Of a DNA stretch of 64,000 bases, positions 35,513 through 45,108 are shown piece after piece. The notes beneath the pieces are model-generated. The model did not search any database. It was not told the origin of the DNA and saw nothing but the letters and a program-made list of their open reading frames with translations. Location: positions 4,650,001-4,714,000 of the forward strand of contig NZ_CP011114.1 of NCBI RefSeq assembly GCF_000993825.1, read 5' to 3'. The position numbers and the translations under genes are program-made. This DNA is from Paenibacillus durus ATCC 35681 (GTDB lineage Bacteria > Bacillota > Bacilli > Paenibacillales > Paenibacillaceae). The first letter of the stretch is position 1. Every line of letters begins with the position of its first letter.

Positions 35513-35727
35513 CTACTCTGCCATTATGCGCTTTAACTGCCCTTCCAGGTACTCCCTCAGTTCGGGATTCCGGCAGTATAGGTAGCATCCCTTCATTCCT
35601 CTGGATATTAACACCTTGTAGATATTTTTAATGAGCGAAGTAAGCTGCTGGTTGTTATTCTTCAGTCCGCGCTTCCCCATCGTATCCTTGTATTCATCAT
35701 AATCCGCGTAAATGCTCCCAATTCCGA
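35513..35727 (-). pseudogene. DUF2075 (Schlafen-like helicase) C-terminal remnant
   Basis: About 70 codons without a start: I-G-S-I-Y-A-D-Y-D-E-Y-K-D-T-M-G and L-T-S-L-I-K-N-I-Y-K-V-L-I-S-R-G-M-K-G-C-Y-L-Y-C, then a short helix to TAG. N-I-Y-x-V-L-x-x-R-G-x-K-G-C-Y is characteristic of the end of DUF2075 proteins. It is cut exactly where the 324-bp direct repeat begins. Confidence 0.65.
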
Positions 35728-36049
35728 TTCTCCCGGAAGGCCAAGATTTGTCTTATAAGCTCTTCATTCATCTTTGTACTCCTGCCCCTAACTAATAGAT
35801 TTATGAAACAACGACACCATCATGCAACGCAAAAAAGAGGCAGTTATCCCCTATGCCGGGTATACGCCTCTGAATGGTTAGGTCACGGCCATGCTTTGGC
35901 CTTGTTATATGCATCTTGTATAAATTTATTATGGGATGGGAAAATAGTCAAACCATTAGCTATGAAGAAGCGTTACCTCTTAAAATTTCTCTCAGCACAT
36001 TTTTAGCCATCCGTATCTTCTCGTCATTGGTATCACGAAGCAACTCTAC
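35726..36049. repeat. 324-bp direct repeat, copy 2
   Basis: Near-identical partner of 26449-26771. Here it includes the genuine 3' end of the XRE gene, so this is probably the parental copy. Confidence 0.85.
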
Positions 36050-36312
36050 AATGTCTTGAATATCGCTCTCCGCCGACGTAACCATGAACTCTTCATCCAG
36101 ATATGCAAATAACTGAATCAAGTTAACTTCAAGAGATTCCGCAATCTTATACAAATTCAATAAAGATACATTCTTCTCACCGCGTTCAATCTGTCCTATG
36201 TATGAAAATGAAATCCGCCCTTTTCCCCAAGAGCTTCCTGGGACAATCCCCGCTCTTTGCGAAGAGCACGAATCCGGGTTCCAACGAGCTTCAATATTTC
36301 CTTGTCCTCCAT
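35960..36312 (-). pseudogene. XRE-family regulator, frameshifted in an A/T run
   Basis: The start at 36312 (GAGAGGTGA upstream) encodes M-E-D-K-E-I-L-K-L-V-G-T-R-I-R-A-L-R-K-E-R-G-L-S-Q-E-A-L-G-E-K-G-G-F-H-F. The frame is then lost at the AAAA run 36205-36208. The other frame continues S-Y-I-G-Q-I-E-R-G-E-K-N-V-S-L-L-N-L to the end. Adding one base to the run restores a continuous protein of about 117 residues. Real one-base deletion, programmed slippage or assembly error cannot be distinguished. Divergent from the HEPN-like gene, so probably its regulator. Confidence 0.75.
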
Positions 36313-36453
36313 GGTGTTCACCTCTCATGTCAAAAGTGTAGACAAGTTTCATTCAGGTAAACACCAAACGTTAAATATTATTATTTATTTTGATATTTAT
36401 AAGTATTATAATTGTGTAATACTTTTCCTTTTCTAGATTAGGAGGCAATCGTC

Positions 36454-36846
36454 ATGGAGAAAAGCTTGCAAGACAAATTAAACGATTACTATCATCTTGC
36501 TCAATATCATATGAAACTAGCCCATATCATGAGAAATCACCATCAGTTCGAAACTGCTCTCTTCCTTTGCCATTCGGCACTCATCTCCATGATCCGTGCG
36601 CTATATATTTATGAGAATAAGGTAGAGTCAGATTCAGAAATATCATTAATTGATCTTTTGCTGCTGATACACACGGATTATTATCCAGGGCTTGATATTG
36701 TGGTGTTTATTGGCGAGCTGAATTATATCGTTAGTGAGGGCGATAAGGGATTGGAAGTTGTGAAGGTGGAGGATGGGGATCGGTTGATAGTAAAGACGGA
36801 GGAAATATTGGGGAAGTTGAGCAAGAGAATGAAGAAACATTGCTGA
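36454..36846 (+). CDS. HEPN-like helical protein
   Basis: 130 residues. The first 60 show the Y-Y-H-L-A-Q-Y-H-M-K-L-A ... F-E-T-A-L-F-L-C-H-S-A-L-I-S-M-I-R-A-L pattern of HEPN domain proteins. The classic R-x4-6-H ribonuclease motif is not clear, so activity is uncertain. Good ribosome site GGAGG. It is divergent from a (frameshifted) XRE regulator, an arrangement like that of the TPR/XRE pairs and reminiscent of toxin-regulator units. Family assignment is by pattern only. Confidence 0.6.
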   Translation: MEKSLQDKLNDYYHLAQYHMKLAHIMRNHHQFETALFLCHSALISMIRALYIYENKVESDSEISLIDLLLLIHTDYYPGLDIVVFIGELNYIVSEGDKGLEVVKVEDGDRLIVKTEEILGKLSKRMKKHC

Positions 36847-37110
36847 GCGAGAATTCTTCGCCACTAACACTTTCAAATACTACTTCGTTAATTTCTGACC
36901 ATCTTTCATAAAAAATAGTATTATGGAATTATTATAACCTTTTTGATTGATCTATTAATTATAGATTAAAATGAGATTTTTAAATAATTTCCATTTACTC
37001 GCTCAAATGTTTTAAATAAACATAGCGTCAAGTAAGCAATAGTTCATAATTTTATACAGAGAGTCATAATGATGGTCAAACTCAATTTTGTTCACGGAGT
37101 GTGATGATTC
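36847..37110. other. AT-rich intergenic region
   Basis: No gene or clear hairpin; it separates the HEPN-like gene from the isochorismatase-like gene and probably holds that gene's promoter. Confidence 0.4.
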
Positions 37111-37701
37111 ATGGAAGAGTTATTATTTCATTTTCCTCAGACAGCCTTAATCGTCATTGATTTGCAGAAATGGCTTGGAAACCGCTATGCCCCTCATTCA
37201 GCTGAGCAAGTCGTCAGCCGTGCCGCCTCTATGGTAAAAGCGTTCCGAAACGCAGGTGCATTCGTGGGGCTCGTGCGTGTATCCAGCAAGGACTTCAAGG
37301 ATATGCCGCGTCCTTTGCTGGATCAGGCTCCTCCTGCAATGAACCTGCCACCCAGCTGGGATGAAATTGTGCCAGAGATCGGTGTCACGGACACCGACCA
37401 CGTGATTACAAAGCGCCAATGGGGTGCCTTCCATGCGACGGACCTAGATCAGCAGTTGCGCCGGCGTGGCATTACGACGATCGTCCTTTGCGGCATTGCT
37501 TCAGGTATTGGCGTGGATACCACAGCGCGAGAAGCCTTCGCCCACGGGTATCAGGTGATTTTTGCGATAGACGCCATGACCGGCTCCAGTGAGGAGGAGC
37601 ATGAGCATGTGCGCTCCGTGATCTTCCCGCGGCTTGGCAGAATTCGCACGTCGGCGGACATTCTAGCCTGTGCCGCCCTTCACTCTTCGACTCCTGAATA
37701 A
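37111..37701 (+). CDS. Isochorismatase-family hydrolase lacking the usual Cys nucleophile
   Basis: 196 residues with the Rossmann-like fold of the family: A-L-I-V-I-D-L-Q-K (catalytic D) near 17 and T-K-R-Q-W-G-A-F (catalytic K) near 100. The nucleophile position, normally T-x-x-C-V, reads S-G-I-G-V-D-T-T-A, so the Cys is Gly. True isochorismatases (EntB, DhbB, PhzD) also have Gly there, whereas amidohydrolases need Cys. Substrate therefore unclear; no siderophore genes are nearby. Higher GC than its flanks. Confidence 0.85.
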   Translation: MEELLFHFPQTALIVIDLQKWLGNRYAPHSAEQVVSRAASMVKAFRNAGAFVGLVRVSSKDFKDMPRPLLDQAPPAMNLPPSWDEIVPEIGVTDTDHVITKRQWGAFHATDLDQQLRRRGITTIVLCGIASGIGVDTTAREAFAHGYQVIFAIDAMTGSSEEEHEHVRSVIFPRLGRIRTSADILACAALHSSTPE

Positions 37702-37774
37702 AGAAGCTATCGAAATCAGAGTCAGGTATCCTTAGGGAAAAATAGCCGAAAGGCGGCCCCCTGCGGTTTCATAC

Positions 37775-37937
37775 GGGTAGCCGGGGTAGACCTTCTCTGC
37801 CCAAGGGCCAGGGGCAACGAATGAAGTAGACGACAAATCATTGTCTGCGACCTCGGCGGGTTCAGGCTGAGTCGCGTATGTAGCTGATTATTTTATAACT
37901 GTCGTTATATTTCGGTGTTATTTGTGGTAGGGTTCAC
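37775..37937. repeat. 161-bp direct repeat, copy 2
   Basis: Partner of 29549-29709, in the same orientation, 8.2 kb apart, ending like the first at an att-like core. Read on the minus strand both copies keep one open frame (A-E-K-x-Y-P-G-Y-P), so they may be traces of a coding element end. Confidence 0.8.
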
Positions 37938-37956
37938 AGTATCGCTCTAACAGCAA
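37911..37956. repeat. att-like site 7 (degenerate)
   Basis: GTTATTTGTGGTAGGGTTCAC resembles the core with three to four changes; CTAACAGCAA is a decayed right arm. It bounds the defence segment on its left. Confidence 0.45.
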
Positions 37957-38208
37957 ATTTTAGGGGTGCCCTGGAAATTATGATGATCATACTGAAGAGA
38001 TTAAATATTAGAATTGTTTTGTAAAGTGGACCTAAGTAGTATTCTCTTTAATTATAGACAATAGTTCGCTTATAATAACGACAAAACTATAGCTTTATAT
38101 TGAATTTAATAGGAGGTACTAGTACGTACAGTAATATAATTACGGGAACTATTTAGGAAAAAAATTGTTTCCTTTTGCTCAGTGGACACCCTATAATTTG
38201 GAGGAGTT

Positions 38209-41200
38209 ATGTCAATCATTGCTAATAAATACGAAACCATTTCACCGAAGAAGGAATACTTAATAGATCAAGTTGTCCTCGCCCAAGCATGGAAGAAATC
38301 GCATAATTTTATCCGAAGACACAACTGGTATGCAGACGTACTAGAATTGGATTGCTCAACTATTAATCTTGAGAAACGATTAGAGGTTTGGTTCCATGCT
38401 TTGCAAAATAATGAATATAAACCAACAGAGATGCGGCTTGTACCCACTCCAAAAACTTCAATTTGGGAATTTCCTCAAGGCGAAACCGAAAAAGCCAAAC
38501 AATGGGGACCAAAAAAAGATGAAAGCTTTAAACTAAGACCTCTTGCTCACATCAATATTCAGGACCAGACCATAGCTACAAGCGCTATGCTTTGTTTGGC
38601 TAATGCAATTGAGACTCTGCAAGGACCTACCGAAGAAACAGATTATATGGAAGCCCAACAAAAGAAAATATTTAGCTACGGGAACCGCCTGCATTGTCAA
38701 TGGGAACCAACTGATGAGGGAAAATTAATAGCAAAGTTTGCCTGGGGAAATTCAAAATGCTATCGAATGTACTACGAAGACTATCAACATTTTTTAAAAC
38801 GTCCTAAAGTTATTTGCCAACATTATGGCTCTGCGAGTCAACCCAGTAAAAATCAATATGTGATTTCATTAGACCTTAAAAGTTTTTATGACTGTGTAGA
38901 GAGAGACGCTTTAATTAAAGAAGCTGAAACGCTTTATAAAAAATACCTAAATGACTATACTCTCGATGCTTCTTTACAGAGCGACCAAGAGTTCTGGGCA
39001 ACATTAAAAGTAATTTTCTCTTGGAAATGGAATACAACTGACGAAGAGAAGGCTGTTCAGATATTAGGGAAAGAAAATCTACCAACAGGTATTCCACAAG
39101 GCCTTGTCGCAGGAGGCTTTTTTTCAAATGTTTACTTAATACGTTTTGATCAAAGAGTTGGTAACTCACTTCATAAGGAAATCAACTTAACAGAAACACC
39201 TTCAATTAGTTTTACTATACGTGATTATTGCAGATATGTTGATGACATAAGATTAGTTATTGAAGCAGATGAAGATCTTAGTATCGAAGATTTAAAAAAT
39301 AGTGTGCTGAAGCAAATTAACAATTACCTTGATGAGCATTTGGATGAAATAGGAGCGCCCGCCAAATCACTCGCCCTTCACCCTGATAAAGTGAAAATTC
39401 AGAGTTTTAGGGAAATTTCCAGTCAGAGTGACCTTTCAAGTCGTATGCAAATGCTACAAGGTGCATTAAGTGGTACACCAGATGTGGATTCATTAAGACA
39501 GATAGTCGGAGAATTAGACGGTTTTCTTCAGCTTTCAGAACAACTTAACGATACTACCAGTAATTTAGTTAATGATCTCCCACTATCAAAGATTGCCATC
39601 CTGAATGTAGATGTAAACTCAGATACCTTAAAACGATTTGCCGCTAAGCGTCTGGTTGATGCTCTAAGGCTCCAAAAAGAAATGACTGTTGAAGACGAGA
39701 ATGTTTTTATCACAAATCAATTTTCAGAAAATACTTCTGAGAATAGAATAGATCACGATTTTGAAATATACGCCAGAAAATTAATAGCCGTTTGGTCAAA
39801 AAATCCTGCGTTATGCTCACTATTAAAGTTTGGTTTTGATCTCTATCCGGATGCCTCGCTGCTAAGAATTGTTATCGAGGCCCTTGAATTGAAATTATTC
39901 ATAAAAAAGTCTAATGATAGAGACGCTAACAATCAAAAGCTTGCCATGGAGTATGTTTCTGCAGACCTTCTCTGTGCCAGTGCTGTATGGCTCGGCTACC
40001 GTTCAGAAGAAAGCTATCCAACGAATCTTGACATCATTAGTTTTCGTGAAGAGCTCGCTATCTTTGCAAGAAGAATACTAGATTCAGCCGATCAATTTTG
40101 CTGGTATACAAAGCAGCAAGCCGCTCTTTATCTTGCCTCTTTAGGGCAACCTTATGTTTTCAATACAGTTCCCCCGGAACTGTATTACTATAACTTAATG
40201 CATCAATCCTTACTATACGAAACAATGAGCCAGGCAGATACAATAAAATTTGAAGACTCACTTATCACTGCATTAGTTGTTCAACAGCTAGATCCTAACC
40301 AAGCCAGATTTGGTTCCTGGTTCTCTGTCACCTATAAAATATTGAAGAAGGAGCAACAAGTAGCAGCTTTAAAACTCCTTTCTATCAATCGACCGGACCT
40401 CATGCAACATATTATTAAATCATTAGCAATAAAACCGGATGTTCGCGCAAAAGTCCCAGAATTATTAACGCTGGCTTATAGAAATGCTATTAAAAGAAAT
40501 ATAGATTTGTCTACTACAAAGAAAAAAGTTATGAATCTCGTATCCCTTATTACAAGTGCTGGCAACCCATTCCATCAAGAAAATGCTCTACTTTTACTTA
40601 TTGAAAAGCTGCTGAGTCCAAAAAAGGAAAAAGACAATGAACCAGACTTTTTCAATCTTTTAAATAGTGAAAACGGTCTTTCCGTTGAAAATGTACAGGT
40701 TGAGTTTAAAAGCCTTGAATCTATGCAAAATCTCAAAAAAGAATCTTTTAAAATTACTTTTACTGACTCTTCAATGACTAAAAAATCACCTGACCGATTG
40801 TTTAAAACTCCTTGGGTTAAAGAGGAGCATCGATGGCTATATAACCTGGGAAGTATATTAAGATCGTGTATCACAGGGGAATATGATTTTACGACACATT
40901 CCTTTTTGATTCGGCAAGATCATTCTACTCCTCACGGTTATAAAGGATTCAGGTCGACCTGGTTTACCCGCCGTTTTGGTATGTCTGTATTTCCTCAAGG
41001 TGTTTTTACTGATCTATTACCGTTGTCGCCTTGGATCAGCGAGCTATTGCTGCGTCTTTTACAGTGGCCGGGTATCTATTATTTTGAGAAACATTTGCAC
41101 GGGCTTTCTGATTCTCCGACAAGAAAAGAATTATTGAAAATCATTCGAAAAAGAATCGAAGATCAACGACTAATTTATGGTAAGCTTTCAAACACGCCTA

Positions 41201-42108
41201 CCTATATTTTGCCCGTATTAAACAAAAAGCGTAATAACGATGAGTTATTTCGAGCGGTCATCGTGCAATCTTTGCTCCCTAAGAGTTCGGACTTTAACAC
41301 CGGAAATCCGTTATACTGGTCACCTCCGTTTCGAAAAAAGCACCGCTCCCACGTAGCTGATGTATGCAAATTACTTAATCATCATCTGACAACCTGGCAG
41401 TCTGCCATCGAAAATGTAAGCACCAAAAATAGAGAAGCAGCCAATGTGGTTGACTTAATTGTCTTTCCGGAGCTCTCAATTCATCCGAATGATATCGATC
41501 TTCTGAAAAGATTATCTCGAGAGACTAAAGCCAGTATTTTCGCGGGGGTCTGTTTTCAAGAGAGAAAATCCGATAAATCTATTATTAATCAAGCAATCTG
41601 GATTCTGTACTCTGATGAAGATCCTAATGTAGCTGTATGGCAAGGCAAAAAAAATATGACTACAAACGAGAAAGCTATGAAAATCCAAGGATACAGACCG
41701 TATGAAGTTTTGATTGAATTTAAAAAAGGAGATCAAGCAATACGTGTTGCTGGTGCCATTTGCTATGACTCTACCGATATGGCGTTAACAGCCGATCTTC
41801 GTGATGTTTCAGATATATTTGTTATCTCGGCGTTAAATCAGGATATTGGTACTTTCGATAATATGGTAACTGCCCTTAATTATCACATGTATCAGCCGGT
41901 CATACTTGCCAATACAGGCGAATTTGGGGGTTCAGCTGCTCATGCTCCATTTAGTGGACATGAAAAAGTTATAGCTCATGTACATGGAAGCAATCAGCTT
42001 GCAATCAGTATGTTTGATATTGATCCTACATTGTTTAAATCTAAAACCAAACCAAAATCAGTTCCAAAAATTAAAACGCCTCCAGCCGGGTACCCAGGTC
42101 GTTCATAA
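38209..42108 (+). CDS. drt1: DRT1 (UG1) defence reverse transcriptase-nitrilase fusion
   Basis: 1299 residues. The first about 420 are a reverse transcriptase, with Q-Y-V-I-S-L-D-L-K-S-F-Y and the active-site R-Y-V-D-D near 342-345. A long helical middle part follows. The last about 230 residues form a carbon-nitrogen hydrolase (nitrilase) domain with its E-K-C triad visible: V-F-P-E-L-S (E near 1088), W-Q-G-K-K-N-M (K near 1146) and G-A-I-C-Y-D-S (C near 1185). This order is that of DRT type 1 (UG1) anti-phage proteins. GGAGGAG precedes the ATG. It converges with hsdS of a type I restriction system. AT-rich, probably transferred. Confidence 0.92.
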   Translation: MSIIANKYETISPKKEYLIDQVVLAQAWKKSHNFIRRHNWYADVLELDCSTINLEKRLEVWFHALQNNEYKPTEMRLVPTPKTSIWEFPQGETEKAKQWGPKKDESFKLRPLAHINIQDQTIATSAMLCLANAIETLQGPTEETDYMEAQQKKIFSYGNRLHCQWEPTDEGKLIAKFAWGNSKCYRMYYEDYQHFLKRPKVICQHYGSASQPSKNQYVISLDLKSFYDCVERDALIKEAETLYKKYLNDYTLDASLQSDQEFWATLKVIFSWKWNTTDEEKAVQILGKENLPTGIPQGLVAGGFFSNVYLIRFDQRVGNSLHKEINLTETPSISFTIRDYCRYVDDIRLVIEADEDLSIEDLKNSVLKQINNYLDEHLDEIGAPAKSLALHPDKVKIQSFREISSQSDLSSRMQMLQGALSGTPDVDSLRQIVGELDGFLQLSEQLNDTTSNLVNDLPLSKIAILNVDVNSDTLKRFAAKRLVDALRLQKEMTVEDENVFITNQFSENTSENRIDHDFEIYARKLIAVWSKNPALCSLLKFGFDLYPDASLLRIVIEALELKLFIKKSNDRDANNQKLAMEYVSADLLCASAVWLGYRSEESYPTNLDIISFREELAIFARRILDSADQFCWYTKQQAALYLASLGQPYVFNTVPPELYYYNLMHQSLLYETMSQADTIKFEDSLITALVVQQLDPNQARFGSWFSVTYKILKKEQQVAALKLLSINRPDLMQHIIKSLAIKPDVRAKVPELLTLAYRNAIKRNIDLSTTKKKVMNLVSLITSAGNPFHQENALLLLIEKLLSPKKEKDNEPDFFNLLNSENGLSVENVQVEFKSLESMQNLKKESFKITFTDSSMTKKSPDRLFKTPWVKEEHRWLYNLGSILRSCITGEYDFTTHSFLIRQDHSTPHGYKGFRSTWFTRRFGMSVFPQGVFTDLLPLSPWISELLLRLLQWPGIYYFEKHLHGLSDSPTRKELLKIIRKRIEDQRLIYGKLSNTPTYILPVLNKKRNNDELFRAVIVQSLLPKSSDFNTGNPLYWSPPFRKKHRSHVADVCKLLNHHLTTWQSAIENVSTKNREAANVVDLIVFPELSIHPNDIDLLKRLSRETKASIFAGVCFQERKSDKSIINQAIWILYSDEDPNVAVWQGKKNMTTNEKAMKIQGYRPYEVLIEFKKGDQAIRVAGAICYDSTDMALTADLRDVSDIFVISALNQDIGTFDNMVTALNYHMYQPVILANTGEFGGSAAHAPFSGHEKVIAHVHGSNQLAISMFDIDPTLFKSKTKPKSVPKIKTPPAGYPGRS

Positions 42109-42193
42109 ATCGCTAATAAGTAAGGCTCTTGAAGCGAACATTATATCATTCGTTCATGAGCCTATTTATGTTGGCATTAATCTTGTATAAATC

Positions 42194-43609
42194 TTATTTT
42201 TTCTGTGAATTCAATGTTTCTTTTAGAAGTTCAATGGCTGATTCTTCAGTCGCGTTATTGGTTCCTAATTCACCACGGAATGCTTTTTGTAGGATAGACT
42301 CCTTTAGGTCGCTTAAATTTTTACTATTGATAATTTTGATTATATGATCTTCATTATTAAGAAGTTCATTTATCACATTAAGTAATCGTTGCTGTTCTTC
42401 TTTTGGAGGAACCGGAATTATAGTGTTCGATAACTCTTTGATATTTATATTATTAATACCAGTAGAAGACTTAGCATATGAAAAAAATTGTGATTTTATC
42501 CCCTCAGATCTTAATAACCATAACAAAAATTCAGGTATAATCCTTTCAGAGGGGCGTAAGCGAATTAAATATGATGCGAAGGCAAAGTTTTCTTCCTTTT
42601 TAGTTACTAAAGCACATTTTCCAACCAAATCTCTGCTTCCATTTGATCGAATAATTAATATGTCTCCATCTGCAACTACGTTAGATTCCGAATTGTCTGG
42701 TAGAAATTTAAGATCATCTAATAGAAGGCTGCTATCTCCAATATTCGGTATTCTGAGAACTGGTTTTCCACTATAATTATAGTCACTTTTTTCAGAGGTT
42801 CCATATTTAAAACTTAAAATCACATCTTCTAATCTACACCTAGACCATGTACTTGGTATTGAAGAACTAACAATTCGTGACTCTTCATTGTACATTTGTG
42901 GACTTTCAATATTAATGTTCGTGTCTCTCCAACCATTCGTCAACTCTCCCCGAAAAGCCTTATCTAGAATGGCCGCCCGCCGAAGTTCAAAAGACTCTTT
43001 CGCCTCATCAATAAGACGCTTTGCTTCATCAATTTTTGTAAATAGTGAATCAATTTTGTCGGAAATTTTTCTTTGTTCAGAATAAGCTGGTAATGGGAAC
43101 GGTATCTGGCCCATCTTAAATTTATTAATTATAGAAATAGTTGTAGATGATGATCTTGAAATTAAAGCTTGTCTAAAGGACTCACTAAGTGAGAAATAAT
43201 AAGTATATTTTGGAACAACAGTATTCTTAATTCCAACAAGCGAATTTATTTGTTGATTTGTAGTGCAATCAACAAGGGTAAATCCAGCCTTTCCTATTGA
43301 ACCTATACAACAAACTAAAGTAGAATTCTTTGGTATAATTCTACTTTTAGCTTTACCTTCCTCACTTAAATATTCACTCGCCAAAATAACAGAGTCCCCT
43401 TGGTCAAGATCTCCCGGCTTAATGATTGGAAAACTGCCACCATAATACTGGGGAACTTTTTTTGAGGGAGTTGATCCTGTTATAATATCATGAACATTTT
43501 CTAGTTTTACCCACACCCAATTTTGCGGGAGCTCATAAGGCTGCTGTTCCTCCGGTACCAGCGCTTCTTTCAACAATTCTTCCATACTCTTTCCCCTGGT
43601 CTTGCTCAT
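42194..43609 (-). CDS. hsdS: Type I restriction-modification specificity subunit HsdS
   Basis: 471 residues with two target-recognition domains. Each half ends with the conserved spacer helix K-A-F-R-G-E-L (about residues 215 and 450), and each begins with a variable segment, the usual two-fold design that reads the two halves of a split DNA site. Its ATG overlaps the hsdM stop by 4 bases. Recognition sequence cannot be predicted. Confidence 0.92.
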   Translation of the reverse strand: MSKTRGKSMEELLKEALVPEEQQPYELPQNWVWVKLENVHDIITGSTPSKKVPQYYGGSFPIIKPGDLDQGDSVILASEYLSEEGKAKSRIIPKNSTLVCCIGSIGKAGFTLVDCTTNQQINSLVGIKNTVVPKYTYYFSLSESFRQALISRSSSTTISIINKFKMGQIPFPLPAYSEQRKISDKIDSLFTKIDEAKRLIDEAKESFELRRAAILDKAFRGELTNGWRDTNINIESPQMYNEESRIVSSSIPSTWSRCRLEDVILSFKYGTSEKSDYNYSGKPVLRIPNIGDSSLLLDDLKFLPDNSESNVVADGDILIIRSNGSRDLVGKCALVTKKEENFAFASYLIRLRPSERIIPEFLLWLLRSEGIKSQFFSYAKSSTGINNINIKELSNTIIPVPPKEEQQRLLNVINELLNNEDHIIKIINSKNLSDLKESILQKAFRGELGTNNATEESAIELLKETLNSQKK

Positions 43610-45108
43610 GCCTTATATCCCTCACTAGCCTCAGCCACTTGGAGAAGCTCTTGCTCTTGGTCGGTTTTATAACCCCCATCATCTTGTGTAACCATTGGCC
43701 CTTCCGCTTCCTTCAATTCATTAATCACTTCATTCAATAGCAGTATTGCGTGTTTCAACTTACCTACCGCTTCTTCCGCTGATTCAATTGGATCAGGCAA
43801 ATTATCATAGATGGAGAGTGATTCATCGGCAATTAAGCCGATATCGAGGCTATCTCCTTTTTTCGCAATCTCTTCACGAGTAAAGACGTTAAAACGCTCA
43901 TCCTGAACTTCACTACGGTGCTCCGCTGTGTAGGCGGCAACAAATCCCTCAAAATGTTTCTCGGTCAACGGATTCCGTTTCCCGAAGGAAGGCATATTAG
44001 TCCGCAAATCGTATACCCATACCTCTTTTGTATTTCCTATATCTGACCTACCACGGGTAAAGAACAATACGTTCGTCTTCACACCCTGTGCATAGAAGAT
44101 GCCTGTAGGCAGACGTAAAATCGTATGCAAATTACATTTGTCCATCAAGTCCCGACGAATTTCGGCGCCAGTGCCGCCTTCGAACAGGACATTGTCCGGC
44201 AGCACAACAGCGGCCTTCGCTTTATCGTTACTCTTTAACGCCCGGTAAATATGTTGCAGAAAGTTCAACTGTTTGTTGGAAGTCGTGAACGTGAAGTCGG
44301 TCCGGGTAATTCGTTCGCCACCCTTCTTCGTTCCAAACGGCGGATTGGTCATGATGACATCATAATTTCTCAAGTCTTCGCCAAGTGAAGATAATGTATC
44401 GCCAAGTACAAGCTGGCCGTGTATGTCATGCAGCAGTGCATTCATTGTTGCCAGCCTGTGGGTATCTTTAACAAGCTCCACACCTGAAAAGGCTTGATAC
44501 TTCTGAAAATTCACATCGATTTCAGGCAGAGCAAAATAATCATCGGTCTGCGAACGAACATGACGGTCTGCAGCAATCATGAATCCGAAAGTACCGGCTG
44601 CCGGGTCATGGCAGCGCTCCCCTGCCTGCGGGTTAACGAGTTGTACGATAATATCAATCAGCACTCGTGGGGTAAAGTACTGCCCGGCCCCGGATTTCAA
44701 TTCGCTGGCGTTCTTCTCCAGCAATCCTTCGTACAAATCTCCAAGACCCTCTTGCTTGGCACTGTACCAATCAAGCGCATCAATTGACTTGATAATTTTC
44801 TCCAAATTTTTCGGTTCGCTAATATAGGATGTAGCATCTGTATAAATTTCTTTGAGCAGCTCATTGTCGGCCTGGCCAAGTTCGAGCAGCAACAATTTAT
44901 AAAAGTTCTTTAGCTCGATTCCATCCTTGGACACAAGGTCATCCCAACGGTAACCTTCCGTCACGATATAATCCTGGCCCGTCTCCTTCATCATTTTCAA
45001 GAACAGTAAATAGGTTAATTCGGTCACGTATTGGTGATACGTAATTCCGTCATCGCGAAGCACATTACATAGATTCCATAGTTTTTGAACGATTTCACGG
45101 TTATTCAT
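43606..45108 (-). CDS. hsdM: Type I restriction-modification methyltransferase HsdM
   Basis: 500 residues. N-terminal helical domain, then motif I D-P-A-A-G-T-F-G-F near 168 (S-adenosylmethionine binding) and motif IV N-P-P-F near 257, so N6-adenine methylation. It modifies the host site and forms the core of the complex with HsdS and HsdR. TAATG overlap with hsdR and ATGA overlap with hsdS show a single operon in the order R-M-S. Confidence 0.95.
   Translation of the reverse strand: MNNREIVQKLWNLCNVLRDDGITYHQYVTELTYLLFLKMMKETGQDYIVTEGYRWDDLVSKDGIELKNFYKLLLLELGQADNELLKEIYTDATSYISEPKNLEKIIKSIDALDWYSAKQEGLGDLYEGLLEKNASELKSGAGQYFTPRVLIDIIVQLVNPQAGERCHDPAAGTFGFMIAADRHVRSQTDDYFALPEIDVNFQKYQAFSGVELVKDTHRLATMNALLHDIHGQLVLGDTLSSLGEDLRNYDVIMTNPPFGTKKGGERITRTDFTFTTSNKQLNFLQHIYRALKSNDKAKAAVVLPDNVLFEGGTGAEIRRDLMDKCNLHTILRLPTGIFYAQGVKTNVLFFTRGRSDIGNTKEVWVYDLRTNMPSFGKRNPLTEKHFEGFVAAYTAEHRSEVQDERFNVFTREEIAKKGDSLDIGLIADESLSIYDNLPDPIESAEEAVGKLKHAILLLNEVINELKEAEGPMVTQDDGGYKTDQEQELLQVAEASEGYKA

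Larger units (their letters stand above)
37702..38208. other. Repeat, att-like site 7 and leader of the DRT1 gene
   Basis: 37775-37937 is the second copy of the 161-bp repeat and 37911-37956 a degenerate att-like site. 37960-38208 is very AT-rich, with small inverted repeats GTAAT/ATTAC (38132-38144) and GGAAA/TTTCC (38156-38172) before the DRT1 ribosome site. A non-coding RNA or promoter may lie here; I cannot define it. Confidence 0.45.

Noticed and set aside
35803..36059. Plus-strand open frames inside the 324-bp repeat
   Set aside because: They overlap the 3' end of the XRE gene on the other strand, occur in both repeat copies with different ends, and resemble no protein.
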